The notes: a model not told the origin generated them from the letters alone. A stretch of 64,000 nt of DNA from Azospirillum sp. TSH100 (GCF_004923295.1 NZ_CP039634.1:434001-498000); one strand, 5' to 3'. Counted from the first letter of the stretch, positions 38,409 through 47,772 are shown. A program made the numbers and translations.

Positions 38409-39353
38409 ATGGCTCGCCCGCGCCGCCCCGAAGACCTTGCCGCCCAGCTGACCGAGACCATCGCGCCGCGGGCGAAGTCGCTGATCATCACCGTCTATGG
38501 CGATGCGGTGCTGCCGCATGGCGGATCGCTGTGGCTGGGCAGCCTGATCGAACTGATGGACCGGTTCGGGATGAGCGAGCGGATCATCCGCACCTCGGTC
38601 TTCCGGCTGTGCAAGGACGACTGGCTGACCAACACCCAGATCGGCCGGCGCAGTTTTTACCGTGTCACCGACAGCGGGAAGGAACGCTTCGCCGCGGCCG
38701 AACGGCGGATCTACGCCCCGCTGGCGCGCGAATGGGACCGCGGCTGGGACCTGCTGATGGTGCCGCCCAACGCGCTGGATGCCGAGACGCGCGACGCCCT
38801 GCGGCGGGAGCTGACCTGGCAGGGCTTCGGCGCCGCATCGGCCACCGTCTATGCCCATCCCAACTGCGACGAGGCGGCGATGCACCGGTCGCTGGCCGAA
38901 CTGGGGGTCGCCGACAAGATCGTCCACATGAAGGCCAGCCTGGACCGGACGGAAGGGTTCGGCGCACTGCGCGATCTGGTGCGCGGCTGCTGGGACATCG
39001 ACCAGCTCGAACACGACTATGCGGCGTTCCTGGATCACTTCCGTCCGGTCTGGGCGGCGATCGACGCCGCCGAGGCGCCGGACCCCGCCGCCTGCTTCGT
39101 CCTGCGCACGCTGATGATCCATGATTTCCGCCGCATCCTGCTGCGCGACCCGATGCTGCCGCCCGACCTGCTGCCGGCGGACTGGCCGGGCCAGGAATCG
39201 CGGATGCTGACGCGCAATCTCTACCGCCGCCTCGCCGGCCCGTCGGAATCCTTCCTGATGCAGGCGGCGACCACCGCCAATGGCCCGCTGCCCGACGCCC
39301 AGCCCTCCTTCCACGGCCGCTTCGGCGGACTGGAGAGCGTCACGGCCGGCTGA
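38409..39353 (+). CDS. PaaX-family transcriptional regulator
   Basis: A 314-residue protein, the length of E. coli PaaX (316). The N-terminal winged helix (about 20-95; SLIITVYGDAVLPHGGSLWLGSLIELM, RTSVFRLCKDDWL) and the PaaX_C effector region (WDLLMVPPN, LTWQGFGAASATVYAHPN, CFVLRTLMIHDFRRILLRDPMLPPDLLPADWPG) are both clear. In E. coli PaaX represses phenylacetate genes and is released by phenylacetyl-CoA. Here it stands upstream of a diiron oxygenase, with PaaX-like sites in both flanking promoters, so it probably controls the oxygenase and its own transcription. The effector is unknown; no phenylacetate-CoA ligase gene is in the window. Confidence 0.88.
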   Translation: MARPRRPEDLAAQLTETIAPRAKSLIITVYGDAVLPHGGSLWLGSLIELMDRFGMSERIIRTSVFRLCKDDWLTNTQIGRRSFYRVTDSGKERFAAAERRIYAPLAREWDRGWDLLMVPPNALDAETRDALRRELTWQGFGAASATVYAHPNCDEAAMHRSLAELGVADKIVHMKASLDRTEGFGALRDLVRGCWDIDQLEHDYAAFLDHFRPVWAAIDAAEAPDPAACFVLRTLMIHDFRRILLRDPMLPPDLLPADWPGQESRMLTRNLYRRLAGPSESFLMQAATTANGPLPDAQPSFHGRFGGLESVTAG

Positions 39354-39401
39354 CGCCCGGTCTTTTGATACCCAAACACCGATAAAAATCCGCTTTGCGA
39401 A

Positions 39402-39423
39402 CGAATTGATCTGGATCAATTCG
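39402..39423. promoter_or_regulatory. Perfect 10-bp inverted repeat upstream of the oxygenase gene
   Basis: CGAATTGATC and GATCAATTCG flank a 2-base spacer (TG). It lies between the paaX stop and the oxygenase promoter, away from the PaaX-type site. It could be an operator for another dimeric regulator or part of a weak terminator, but no T tract follows. Confidence 0.5.
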
Positions 39424-39486
39424 GTGCATTCGCACGTATTCCTTTTGAAATCAGATGGTTAATAGAATTCATCCCAGCCGACAACG

Positions 39487-39525
39487 TGATACAGGAATTG
39501 TTGATAATGCAAAATTCTTGTGTCA
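39487..39525. promoter_or_regulatory. Putative PaaX operator 2 (oxygenase promoter)
   Basis: TGATAC (39487-39492) and GTGTCA (39520-39525) are 27 bases apart. The wider arms TGATACAGGAATT and TGACACAAGAATT agree at 11 of 13 positions. The site overlaps the predicted promoter (TTGATA at 39501, TATAAA at 39526), as expected for repression. Confidence 0.65.
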
Positions 39526-39531
39526 TATAAA
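39501..39531 (+). promoter_or_regulatory. Putative sigma-70 promoter of the diiron oxygenase
   Basis: TTGATA (39501-39506) and TATAAA (39526-39531) with a 19-base spacer, slightly long. The -10 is close to consensus and overlaps the second PaaX half-site. Confidence 0.45.
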
Positions 39532-39592
39532 GACCACAGGGCGCCGATGGTAATGTGAGCGCCCGCGGAATGCTCCCGGAGGAAACGCCCCC

Positions 39593-40621
39593 ATGTCCAA
39601 GGACTACACCCCCATCGCCAACACGATGGAGTTGCCCCCCGCCACGCCGCAGCCGAACGTCTATCCGCTGTCCTGGGTGTCGCAGACCAAGAAGCTGGAA
39701 GAGGTTTATGCCGCCGCCCAGCGCGAGAACTGGGACCCGGCCAAGCTGCCCTGGGACAGCTTCGACGTGTCGCGCTACAGCTGGGAGGAACGGGAAGCCA
39801 TCGCCTATTGGTGGACCATCCTGTCGGTGTTCGACGCGTCGGCCCCGCCGGTCTTCGCCCATGCGCTGATCAAGACCTACGAGGTGCATGAGGAGGACCC
39901 CGTCCGCCGCTGCTTCTTCTCCGTCACCCGTGACGAGCAGAACCACGAGCAGATGTGCGGCCTGGCGATCACCAAGCTGCTGGAAGCCACCAGCCCGCTG
40001 ACCTATGAGCCCAAGACCGATCTCGGCCGCCGGCTCCAGAAGAACGCCCATTGGCTCTACTACAATGGCGGGCGCTATTGGGACGGCTACAAGAAGGCGG
40101 TTCCGAAATACTCGCTGGCCGTGCTGTTCAGCTCCTTCCTGATGGGCGAGATCGCGGCGGCGACCATCTTCCACCAGATGGCGGCCGGCTGCAGCGAGCC
40201 GGTGTTCAAGGAGGCCTTCCGCAACATCGGCCGCGACGAAGGCCGCCACATGGCGATCTGCATGTCGGTGATGGAGCGCGACTATCCCCATCTGGCGGTG
40301 GAGGACCGGTCGATCATCACCAAGCAGATCCGCGCCGGCTACCTGTTCCTGTCCGCCGTGCTGTTCGAGCCGCCGCCCCAGTTCTGGGACCTGCCCGACG
40401 ACTTCATCGCCACCCAGCGCGAAGCCGAGGCCATCGCCCGCAACGCCGGCTTCCACATCCCGGATTACGAGGCGAAGAAGGAGAACTGGCGCAACGCCAT
40501 GCTGAACCTGAAGGGCGTGCTGGACCGCTACGGCATCCCCTTCCCGGCGATCCCGGAGGTCGGCATCACCGGCGAGGAAGTGCGGGACGTCGATATGGAC
40601 GAGATCATTCCGGTGTTCTGA
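39593..40621 (+). CDS. Ferritin-like diiron oxygenase of unknown substrate
   Basis: A 342-residue protein with a four-helix diiron site: E115-x-x-H118 (DEQNHEQ) and E216-x-x-H219 (DEGRHM) are the two ExxH ligand pairs, with Glu186 (MGEIAAATIFH) a likely bridging or terminal Glu. The helix carrying the first Glu (SWEEREAIAYWWTIL) is rich in Trp. It is distantly like the PaaA/BoxB/R2-like oxygenases but shorter than BoxB, and no PaaB, PaaC or coupling-protein genes are present. The next gene encodes a ferredoxin-type reductase that would supply electrons. GGAGGAAACGCCCCC precedes the ATG. I infer ring or side-chain hydroxylation of an aromatic acid. Confidence 0.78.
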   Translation: MSKDYTPIANTMELPPATPQPNVYPLSWVSQTKKLEEVYAAAQRENWDPAKLPWDSFDVSRYSWEEREAIAYWWTILSVFDASAPPVFAHALIKTYEVHEEDPVRRCFFSVTRDEQNHEQMCGLAITKLLEATSPLTYEPKTDLGRRLQKNAHWLYYNGGRYWDGYKKAVPKYSLAVLFSSFLMGEIAAATIFHQMAAGCSEPVFKEAFRNIGRDEGRHMAICMSVMERDYPHLAVEDRSIITKQIRAGYLFLSAVLFEPPPQFWDLPDDFIATQREAEAIARNAGFHIPDYEAKKENWRNAMLNLKGVLDRYGIPFPAIPEVGITGEEVRDVDMDEIIPVF

Positions 40622-40648
40622 CCAGGTCTGCCCGACCTTTCCTGTCTT

Positions 40649-40686
40649 CCCCCTCCCTCCCTCTCTATCGAGGGTCAGGGAGGGGG
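40649..40686 (+). repeat. Strong hairpin between oxygenase and reductase genes
   Basis: CCCCCTCCCT-CCCTC pairs with GAGGG-TC-AGGGAGGGGG: 15 base pairs with a 2-base bulge and a TCTATC loop. No T tract follows, so it is more likely an mRNA-stabilising or attenuating element than a full terminator. It resembles the short arms of the liv operon repeat. Confidence 0.6.
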
Positions 40687-40727
40687 ATTACATCCCAACG
40701 TCTCCAATCCCGCCCAAGGATCCCCCG

Positions 40728-41780
40728 GTGAGCCGCATCCGCCTCCACCCCTCCGGCCGCACGGTCGAGTGCCGTGACGGCGAGACCGTCCTGTCGGCGC
40801 TGGAACAGGCCGGCTACGCCCTGCCCAACAACTGCCGTGCCGGCGCCTGCGGCGAATGCAAGGTCAAGGTCCTCAGCGGCCAGTTCGACCAGGGCATGGT
40901 TCTGGACATGGCGCTGTCCCAGCCGGAGCGGAAGGACGGCTATGGCCTGATGTGCATGGCCAAGCCGATCTCCGACGAGCTGGTGATCGAATACGGCACC
41001 GCCGATGCCCAGCCCAAGCTGTTCCCGCCGCGCGAAAATGTGCTGTTCATCGTCACCGACCGCATCCCGCGCACACCGCGCATCGTGGAACTGCGCCTGC
41101 GCCCGCTGGGCCAACCGCTGCGCTACTGGCCGGGCCAGTATGTGATGCTGGGCGACGCATCGGCCGGTGCGCCGCCGCGCTGCTATTCCATCGCCAACGC
41201 GCCCCGTCCCGATGGCGAGATCGTGCTGCAGGTGACCCGCGTCGACGGCGGGCCGACCAGCACCTGGATCCACGACACGCTGACGGTCGGCAGCATGGTC
41301 AAGCTGTCCGGCCCCTACGGCACCTTCATCGGCGACCCGTCGGTGGACAGCCCGGTGCTGTGCATGGCCGCCGGCTCCGGCCTCGCCCCCATCCTGGCGC
41401 TGACCGACGCGGCGCTGCGCCGCGGCTACCGCCCGCCGGTGACGCTGCTGTTCTCCGCCTGCACGCTGGCCGACGTGTATGAGATGGGGCTGCTCAGCTA
41501 CTGGCAGGCCAAATACCGCAACTTCAAGGTCAAGGTGACGCTGACGCGCGAAGAGGCCGCCGGCCATCTGACCGGCCGCATCCCCGCCATACTGCCCGGC
41601 TTGTTCCCCGACCTGTCCGGCCATGCCATCTTCACCGCCGGCAGCCCGGCCTTCGTCGAGTCCTGCGTCACCGCCGCCCGGGCACTGGGCGCCAGGGACG
41701 ACCAGATCCACAGCGAAGGCTATGTCTCCCAGCACATTCCGGAAACGCTGCCGGCCGACCGGCTGATGGCGGTGGGGTAA
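40728..41780 (+). CDS. NAD(P)H:[2Fe-2S] flavoprotein reductase, partner of the oxygenase
   Basis: A 350-residue electron-transfer protein. An N-terminal plant-type ferredoxin holds the [2Fe-2S] ligands Cys36, Cys41, Cys44 and Cys76 (NNCRAGACGEC...LMC). The FAD domain follows (about 105-205; RCYSIANAP) and then an NAD(P)H domain (about 210-345; MAAGSGLAPILAL). The arrangement is that of BenC/MmoC/TouF-type reductases, which feed electrons to aromatic-ring oxygenases. GTG start with AAGGA upstream. It sits 106 bp after the diiron gene, separated by a hairpin, and is probably co-transcribed. Confidence 0.9.
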   Translation: MSRIRLHPSGRTVECRDGETVLSALEQAGYALPNNCRAGACGECKVKVLSGQFDQGMVLDMALSQPERKDGYGLMCMAKPISDELVIEYGTADAQPKLFPPRENVLFIVTDRIPRTPRIVELRLRPLGQPLRYWPGQYVMLGDASAGAPPRCYSIANAPRPDGEIVLQVTRVDGGPTSTWIHDTLTVGSMVKLSGPYGTFIGDPSVDSPVLCMAAGSGLAPILALTDAALRRGYRPPVTLLFSACTLADVYEMGLLSYWQAKYRNFKVKVTLTREEAAGHLTGRIPAILPGLFPDLSGHAIFTAGSPAFVESCVTAARALGARDDQIHSEGYVSQHIPETLPADRLMAVG

Positions 41781-41795
41781 CGGGAAACAGGCCCC

Positions 41796-43880
41796 TCACG
41801 CCTCGCGGACACCAGCGATGAAACCGTCGATCTCGCGGGTCAGATCCTTGGACTGCCCGGCCAGAGCGGCGGCGGCGGCGAGCAGCTGGTCGGCCGCCGC
41901 CCCGGTTTCGCCGGCGCCCGCCCGGATGTTGCCCATGCCGCCGCTGACCTCCTGCGCCCCGTCCGCCGCCCGGATCACGCTGCGGGCGATCTCCTGGGTC
42001 GCCGCCGCCTGCTGATCCACCGCCGCGGCGATGCCCGAGGCGATACGGCTGACTTGGGCGATGGTCTCGCTGATGCCATGGACGGCGGTCACCGCCTCCT
42101 GCGTGGCGTCGCGGATGCCCTTGATCTGGCCGACGATGTCCTCGGTCGCCCTGGCGGTCTGGTTGGCGAGGCTCTTCACCTCCGACGCCACCACGGCGAA
42201 GCCCTTGCCGGCTTCACCGGCCCGCGCCGCCTCGATTGTGGCGTTCAGCGCCAGCAGGTTGGTCTGGCCGGCGATCGAGTTGATGAGTTCCACCACGGCA
42301 CCGATCCGCTCCGCACTGTCCGCCAGGACGGCGACCGCCTCGTCGGCCCGCTTGACGTCGGACACCGCGGCGTCGGCTATACGGGCTGAGTCCGCCACCT
42401 GCCGGCCGATGTCCTGCACCGAAGCGGACAGCTCCTCCGTCGCCGCGGCGGCGGTCTGCACGCTGTCGGCGGCAGCGCTGGCGGAAGCAGCCACCTGTTC
42501 CGACCGGTCGAGGCTCTGGTCGGCAATGCCGGTCAGGGCGCGGGCGGTCGATTCGAGCTGCTGGGCGGAGGAGGCCAGCGCCCCGGTCAGGCCGCCGACC
42601 CGATGCTCGAAGGTCTTCTGCAGATCGGCCAGCGCCGCGGCGCGGGCTTCCTTGGCATGCCAGTCGGCCTGCTGCTGGCGATCGAGTTCCCTGGCCCGGA
42701 CCAGCCCCTCCTTGAACACCTCGACGGCGCGGGCCATGCCACCGGCCTCGTCGTCGCGGTCCGCACCCGGCACCGCCACCTCCAGATCGCCGGCCGCCAG
42801 CCGGTCCATGGCGCCGGTGACGGCGGTGACCGGCCGGGCGATGCCATCGCCGACCCTCCAGGCGACCAGACAGCCCAGCAAGACGCAGCCCAGGCTGACC
42901 AGCACGGTCAGCCGGGTCAGCCGGTTCGCATCGGCCATCACGCTGGATTGCGGCGCCGCCACCAGGAAGGACCAGGCGCCCTCCGCACCGGAGAAACGGA
43001 CCGGGGCCAACCGCAGATAGTGCGGTGCGCCGGCCAGCGTGACGATCCCGTCGAAGGCCCGCCCTTCGGCGACGGCGCGGCGGGCGGCCTCCGGAAGATC
43101 GTCGGCGGGCTTCGACAGCCTGCCGCCGTCGGGATGGGCGACATAGAGGCCGGACCCGGTCAGCACCGCGGCAAAACCATCGCCATAGGGCTTCACCGAG
43201 CGGACGAGGTCGGTCAGGCCGGTCAGCGCCATGTCGACCCCGGCGACGCCGATCACCCGGCCGCCGCCGGCCGGCCCATCCATCACCGGCGCCGCCGCAC
43301 TGGTCATCAGCCGCTTGGTGAGGTCGTCGAGATAGGGCTCGGTCAGCACCGGCTTCCGCGCGGCGGCGGCCGACTTGTAATATTCCTTCTCCTGCACGTC
43401 CGCGAAGGGATAGCCCTCGCTGTCGTCGGCCTGCACCCCCTTCCCGCCTGGCAGCCACAACAGGCTCATCCGGCCGGTCTTGGGCAGGCCGAGGATCTCG
43501 GTGGAGCGGTCATGGTCGGCGAACGCGGCATCCCGGCCGTCGAAGCCGTCGTCGGCCATGTCGACCCAGACCCCGGCATAGAGCGGGTTGGCTTCGGCGA
43601 CACGGCGCAGGTAGCGGTTCACCGTTTCGCGCCGGGGGGTTCCGGTCGACCGTTCCACCTCCACAAGTGCAGCGGCTGCCCGGGCGGCGTCGAGCGCCGC
43701 GGAGAGATCGGCGGCGACCTGCGCCCCATGATGGTCGGCCATCTCGGCGGCCAGGGTCTGGGCGGCCTTGTGCCCGGCGTCGCGCGACAGGGTGAGAGAC
43801 ACCGCCGTCACCGCGGCGGTACCCGCCGCCAGAACCGCCGCCACACCGATGATGATCTTCGTCCTGAACCGAGCCTTCAT
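41796..43880 (-). CDS. Methyl-accepting chemotaxis protein with dCache sensor
   Basis: A 694-residue chemoreceptor: membrane segment (about 9-30), a double Cache ligand domain (about 35-310; [33 protein letters not shown]), second membrane segment (about 320-340), HAMP and a cytoplasmic signalling hairpin with the conserved tip [37 protein letters not shown]. No C-terminal CheR pentapeptide is present. Its place inside the aromatic island suggests taxis to the substrate or a related acid. ATG 43880 puts the membrane helix first. Confidence 0.92.
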   Translation of the reverse strand: MKARFRTKIIIGVAAVLAAGTAAVTAVSLTLSRDAGHKAAQTLAAEMADHHGAQVAADLSAALDAARAAAALVEVERSTGTPRRETVNRYLRRVAEANPLYAGVWVDMADDGFDGRDAAFADHDRSTEILGLPKTGRMSLLWLPGGKGVQADDSEGYPFADVQEKEYYKSAAAARKPVLTEPYLDDLTKRLMTSAAAPVMDGPAGGGRVIGVAGVDMALTGLTDLVRSVKPYGDGFAAVLTGSGLYVAHPDGGRLSKPADDLPEAARRAVAEGRAFDGIVTLAGAPHYLRLAPVRFSGAEGAWSFLVAAPQSSVMADANRLTRLTVLVSLGCVLLGCLVAWRVGDGIARPVTAVTGAMDRLAAGDLEVAVPGADRDDEAGGMARAVEVFKEGLVRARELDRQQQADWHAKEARAAALADLQKTFEHRVGGLTGALASSAQQLESTARALTGIADQSLDRSEQVAASASAAADSVQTAAAATEELSASVQDIGRQVADSARIADAAVSDVKRADEAVAVLADSAERIGAVVELINSIAGQTNLLALNATIEAARAGEAGKGFAVVASEVKSLANQTARATEDIVGQIKGIRDATQEAVTAVHGISETIAQVSRIASGIAAAVDQQAAATQEIARSVIRAADGAQEVSGGMGNIRAGAGETGAAADQLLAAAAALAGQSKDLTREIDGFIAGVREA

Positions 43881-44089
43881 GCCGCACGCCTTCGTTCGGT
43901 CCGCCAAATGTTCTGGAGTGAACACAAGACGGCGCCAAATAGGGATAAGGGGCGGCACCTTATAATCGATAACGATTGGAAGGCACGTCAATTCTCGGGA
44001 CTGCGCGGCATGCGGCTCAACCGCAATCCGGTTTTCAGACTTGTTGGCGATGCCAATCAAGCCGGCCGGTCGATATTGCTGCAACCGCG

Positions 44090-44134
44090 AAAAAAGACGC
44101 CGACGAAGCAATCGCATGCTCCGCCGGCGTCTTT
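44090..44134 (-). terminator. Terminator of the hgd-fah operon
   Basis: On the minus strand AAAGACGCCGGCG pairs with CGTCGGCGTCTTT (one mismatch) around a 16-base loop and is followed by a run of T. It lies 43 bp after the fah stop. Confidence 0.8.
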
Positions 44135-44177
44135 CCCACAACCTCAAATCAGTCGAACGGCGCTGTGGATGCCCTGT

Positions 44178-45194
44178 TCACGCCCCTTCGTACAGCACCA
44201 CCTGCTGATCGATGGCGCCGAACACGCTGGCGCCGTCCTTGTCGAACAGCTCGATCCGCACGCGGTCGCCGAAGCGCATGAAGGGGGTCTTCGGCGCGCC
44301 ATGCTCGATGGTCTCGATCATCCGCAGCTCGGCGAGACAGGAATAGCCGACGCCGCCGGCCGTGACCGGCTTGCCGGGGCCGCCGTCGAGCTTGTTCGAC
44401 ACCGTTCCCGAGCCGACGATGCTGCCGGCCGCCAGATGACGGGTTTTGGCGGCATGCGCGATCAGCGTCGGGAAGTCGAAGGTCATGTCGACCCCGGCAT
44501 CCGGGCAGCCGAAGGGCTCGCCGTTCAACGTCGTCACCAGTGGGCGGTGCAGCTTGCCGCCGTCCCAGGCCTCACCCAGCTCGTCCGGCGTCACCGCGAC
44601 GGGGGAGAAGCTGGAGGCCGGCTTGGACTGGAAGAAGCCGAAGCCCTTGCCCAGCTCCGCCGGGATGAGGTTGCGCAAGCTGACGTCGTTCACCAGCATC
44701 AGCAGCCTGATCTGCCCGCGCGCCGCCTCGGTCGAAACGCCCATCGGCACGTCACCGGTGATCACCGCGATCTCCGCCTCGAAATCGACGCCCCAGGCTT
44801 CGGTCGCCGCCGGGATCGGGTCGGTCGGGGCCAGGAAGCCGTCGGAACAGCCCTGATACATCAGCGGATCGGTCCAGAAGCTGGGCGGCATCTCCGCACC
44901 GCGCGCCTTGCGGACCAACTCCACATGGTTGACGTAGGCCGACCCGTCCGCCCACTGGTAGGCGCGCGGCAGCGGCGAGGCCGCCGCTGCCGGGTCGAAG
45001 GGCCGGCCGGCCGCCGGATCGGCGTTCAGCGCGCGATAGGCCTCCTCCAGCTTCGGCGCCAGCGCCGTCCAGTCGTCCAGCGCCGCTTGCAACGTGCGGG
45101 CGATCTCCGGCACCGGGATGGCACGGGTCAGGTCGCGCGACACCACGACCAGGGTGCCGTCGCGCCCGCCCGCCTTCAAACTTGCCAACTTCAT
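44178..45194 (-). CDS. Fumarylacetoacetate hydrolase family protein
   Basis: A 338-residue FAH-fold enzyme. The metal-binding acidic residues are in VDFEAEIAVITGD and the LVNDVSLRNL segment, with FGFFQSKPASSFSP, GSGTVSNK and FGDRVRIELFD completing the fold. Fumarylacetoacetase cleaves fumarylacetoacetate to fumarate and acetoacetate. The gene lies 64 bp downstream of homogentisate dioxygenase in one operon, which supports this specific role, though FAH-fold enzymes also act on other acylpyruvates. Confidence 0.88.
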   Translation of the reverse strand: MKLASLKAGGRDGTLVVVSRDLTRAIPVPEIARTLQAALDDWTALAPKLEEAYRALNADPAAGRPFDPAAAASPLPRAYQWADGSAYVNHVELVRKARGAEMPPSFWTDPLMYQGCSDGFLAPTDPIPAATEAWGVDFEAEIAVITGDVPMGVSTEAARGQIRLLMLVNDVSLRNLIPAELGKGFGFFQSKPASSFSPVAVTPDELGEAWDGGKLHRPLVTTLNGEPFGCPDAGVDMTFDFPTLIAHAAKTRHLAAGSIVGSGTVSNKLDGGPGKPVTAGGVGYSCLAELRMIETIEHGAPKTPFMRFGDRVRIELFDKDGASVFGAIDQQVVLYEGA

Positions 45195-45258
45195 TGGTCT
45201 CTTCCCTTCCTTGGAATTCAGCGTCCGGCGACCTTGATCCTTGTTTCCGGGTGGCCGC

Positions 45259-46383
45259 TCATTTCGCCTTCCAGCTGTCGGCGTAGCCGCCCCATTCGAC
45301 GCCGTCCATCGCCTGATAGACATCCAGCGGATCGCGGGTGTCGATCATCACCGCAACCTCGTCGGTCTCCTTGCGCTCGAACTTCTGCGCCACCTCATAG
45401 GCCTTCGGATGCGGCCCGTGCGGGAAGCCCGAGGGGTGGTAGGTGACCATGCCGGGATGGATGTTGTCGCGCGAGAAGAACTGTCCGCGGTGATAGAACA
45501 GCACCTCGTCGAAATCCTCGTTCGAGTGGTAGTAGGGCAGCTTCAGCGCCTCCGGATCCGACTCGATCGGCCGCGGCACGAAGGTGCAGACGATGAAACG
45601 CCCCGCGATCCAGGTGCTGTGCGCCGACGGCGGCAGATGGTAGCGGTGGCTCATCAGCGGCCGGATGTCGCGCCAGTTCAGCCGCACCGGCGCCAGATCG
45701 CCGTGCCAGCCCACCGCGTCCAGCGGGTTGAACGGATAGGTCATGGCGCAGAGCTGCCCGCGCTTCTTCACCCGCACCAGGGTCTCACGCTCGTGCTTCT
45801 GCGCCTGGAAGGCGTCGTCCAGCGCCGGGACGTCCAGCACCGCCGGGTCGAAGATGGCGTGGGTACCGACCAGCCCCTTGTGCGGCAGCTTGTAGGCGTC
45901 TCCGGTGGCCTCCACCATCAGCACCATCACCGCCTCGTCGGTCTCCAGCCGCCAGCAGGTGTTGCGCGGCAGCACGACATAGTCGCCTTCCCGCACCTCA
46001 AGATGGCCATAGTCGCAATAGAGATGGCCGCCGCCCTGGTGGAAGAACAGCAGGTCGTCGCCGTCGGCGTTGCGGACGAGATGGTCCATCCTGCCCTTGA
46101 AGCGCCACAGCCGCACCTGGGTCGACCCGTTGCCCATCAGGGCCGGCGCCTCCAGCGGACTGTTGGGCATATGGTCGAGATGATTCAAATCGAAGGCACG
46201 CGGTCGCAGCGGCCCGTCGAAGCTGGTCCAGCCTGTCGGCGGATGGGCGTGGTGCATCTGGGTCGCCGGGCCGAAGAAGCCCTCGCGCCCCAATTCGCGT
46301 TCATAGGTGCCGGCGGGGAGCCGGACATGGGCCTGGCGCGACGCGGTGCCCTCGACCTTCGGAAACGAAATCCAGTTCTTCAT
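45259..46383 (-). CDS. hgd: Homogentisate 1,2-dioxygenase (short form)
   Basis: A 374-residue cupin-type dioxygenase related to homogentisate 1,2-dioxygenase, which opens the ring of homogentisate to maleylacetoacetate using Fe(II) and O2. The iron-site region is YYHSNEDFDEVLFYHRGQFF with HPSGFPHGPHP further on; the His residues are clear but the Glu spacing differs from the classical HmgA form. It is about 60 residues shorter than HmgA (about 430). The VLPRNTCWRLE and WHGDLAPVRL regions are typical. It is divergent from marR and co-directional with fah. Confidence 0.85.
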   Translation of the reverse strand: MKNWISFPKVEGTASRQAHVRLPAGTYERELGREGFFGPATQMHHAHPPTGWTSFDGPLRPRAFDLNHLDHMPNSPLEAPALMGNGSTQVRLWRFKGRMDHLVRNADGDDLLFFHQGGGHLYCDYGHLEVREGDYVVLPRNTCWRLETDEAVMVLMVEATGDAYKLPHKGLVGTHAIFDPAVLDVPALDDAFQAQKHERETLVRVKKRGQLCAMTYPFNPLDAVGWHGDLAPVRLNWRDIRPLMSHRYHLPPSAHSTWIAGRFIVCTFVPRPIESDPEALKLPYYHSNEDFDEVLFYHRGQFFSRDNIHPGMVTYHPSGFPHGPHPKAYEVAQKFERKETDEVAVMIDTRDPLDVYQAMDGVEWGGYADSWKAK

Positions 46384-46458
46384 GGCGCTTCCCCCTCTAT
46401 GCCGCCGGACGCGCCGACATCGCGCGCAACGGCAGGCTTGTTCCGTTGCCGCCATTTT

Positions 46459-46474
46459 AGTTTCGTTTGAAACT
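46459..46474. promoter_or_regulatory. Putative MarR operator between hgd and marR
   Basis: AGTTTC-GTTT-GAAACT is a perfect 6-bp inverted repeat with a 4-base spacer, in the intergenic region between the two divergent genes. Related 14-mers occur upstream of livK and of the flavin hydroxylase gene. This is a usual arrangement for a MarR repressor that controls itself and its neighbour. Confidence 0.65.
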
Positions 46475-46501
46475 GTTGCAAGAGCCAAATTACAGCGCAG
46501 G

Positions 46502-47134
46502 ATGGGGCAGCCGCGACACTCCCCTACAGACGATGCCCCGCCGATGCCGCCTGCCCGCCGTTCCCGCACCGCATCCTCCAGAACCACCTCAGGCAAAGCC
46601 GCCTCAGGCCCGGCGGAACTGCCGGCGCTGCATCTGACGCGTTTCCTGCCCTACCGGCTGTCGGTGCTGGCCAACACGGTCAGCCACACGCTGGCCAAGC
46701 TGTACGAGAAGCGGTTCGGCATCACGATTCCGGAATGGCGGATCATCGCCGTGCTGGGCGGCGGCGAGACGATGAGCGCGGGAGAGATCGCGCAACGCAC
46801 GGCGATGGACAAGGTGCAGGTCAGCCGCGCCATCAGCCGCATGCTCGATTCGGCATTGATCCTGCGCGAATCGGGCGACACCGACCGTCGCAAGGCCCTG
46901 CTGACCCTGACGCCCAAGGCGCTGGCGATCTATGCGGAGATCGTGCCGATGGCGCTGACCTATGAGGAAGAGGTCACCGACGCCCTGTCGATCGACGAGC
47001 GGGCGCAGCTCGACACCCTGCTGTCGAAGCTGCAAGCCCGCGCCGACCAACTGGCCGCCCGCCCGGCGCCGGTGGGGGCGCGGGCGGCAGCGGAGGCAGT
47101 GGCGGAGGCAGTGGCGGAGGCAGGGAACGAGTAA
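46502..47134 (+). CDS. MarR-family transcriptional regulator
   Basis: About 210 residues (168-196 if ATG 46544 is used). A winged helix-turn-helix (about 45-150) includes WRIIAVLGGGETMSAGEIAQRT, the recognition helix MDKVQVSRAISRML and the wing RESGDTDRRKALLTLT. MarR proteins of this kind (compare HmgR-like and HpaR-like regulators) repress aromatic catabolic genes until an intermediate binds. The C-terminus ends in a repeat of GCAGTGGCGGAG units encoding EAVAEAVAEAG. The palindrome upstream is the likely target. Confidence 0.85.
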   Translation: MGQPRHSPTDDAPPMPPARRSRTASSRTTSGKAASGPAELPALHLTRFLPYRLSVLANTVSHTLAKLYEKRFGITIPEWRIIAVLGGGETMSAGEIAQRTAMDKVQVSRAISRMLDSALILRESGDTDRRKALLTLTPKALAIYAEIVPMALTYEEEVTDALSIDERAQLDTLLSKLQARADQLAARPAPVGARAAAEAVAEAVAEAGNE

Positions 47135-47145
47135 GGAAGCGGGGC

Positions 47146-47772
47146 TCAGCCCCCCTTCACCTTGTGCAGCGGCTGGCCGGTGCCGGCATCGACGCGGCCA
47201 CGGCCCGGCTCCTCCGCCTCCAAAGGTGCACAGGCGACCATGGTGGCGAGCGAGCGGCGGGCGAGGCGCTGGTATTCCTCCGTCCCCTCCGACTTCCAGG
47301 CGACCTCGTCGGGACGCAGCTCGCGCACCACCTTGGCCGGCAGGCCGGCCACCAGCGTGCGCGGCGGCACGACGAAGCCGGCCTTGATGAAGGCCATGGC
47401 GGCGACGATCGACTCCTCGCCGATTTCCGCCCCGTCCATCACCACCACATTCATGCCGACCAGCGCGTTGCGACGGACGATGCAGCCGTGCAGCACCGCG
47501 CCATGGCCGACATGACCGTCCTCCTCGACGATGGCGTCATGACCGGGAAAGGCGTGGAGCGTACAGTTGTCCTGCACATTGCTGCCCTTGTGCAGGACGA
47601 TCCTGCCGAAATCGCCGCGCAGGCTGGCGCAGGGGCCGACATAGCAGCCCGGCCCGACCACCACGTCGCCGATCAGCACGGCGGAGGGATGGACGAAGGC
47701 GGTCGGGTCGATGACGGGAATCACGCCATCGATGGCATAGACGGTCGGGCGCGGCAGGGTGGGATCGGTCAT
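47146..47772 (-). CDS. paaY: PaaY-type hexapeptide-repeat thioesterase
   Basis: A 208-residue left-handed beta-helix protein that agrees with E. coli PaaY along its length by eye: [84 protein letters not shown] and EYQRLA. The His residues of the gamma-carbonic-anhydrase-like metal site are present. PaaY hydrolyses dead-end CoA thioesters formed during phenylacetyl-CoA breakdown. Its presence with a PaaX regulator suggests CoA thioesters of phenylacetate-like acids are met by this pathway. Divergent from the flavin hydroxylase. Confidence 0.88.
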   Translation of the reverse strand: MTDPTLPRPTVYAIDGVIPVIDPTAFVHPSAVLIGDVVVGPGCYVGPCASLRGDFGRIVLHKGSNVQDNCTLHAFPGHDAIVEEDGHVGHGAVLHGCIVRRNALVGMNVVVMDGAEIGEESIVAAMAFIKAGFVVPPRTLVAGLPAKVVRELRPDEVAWKSEGTEEYQRLARRSLATMVACAPLEAEEPGRGRVDAGTGQPLHKVKGG

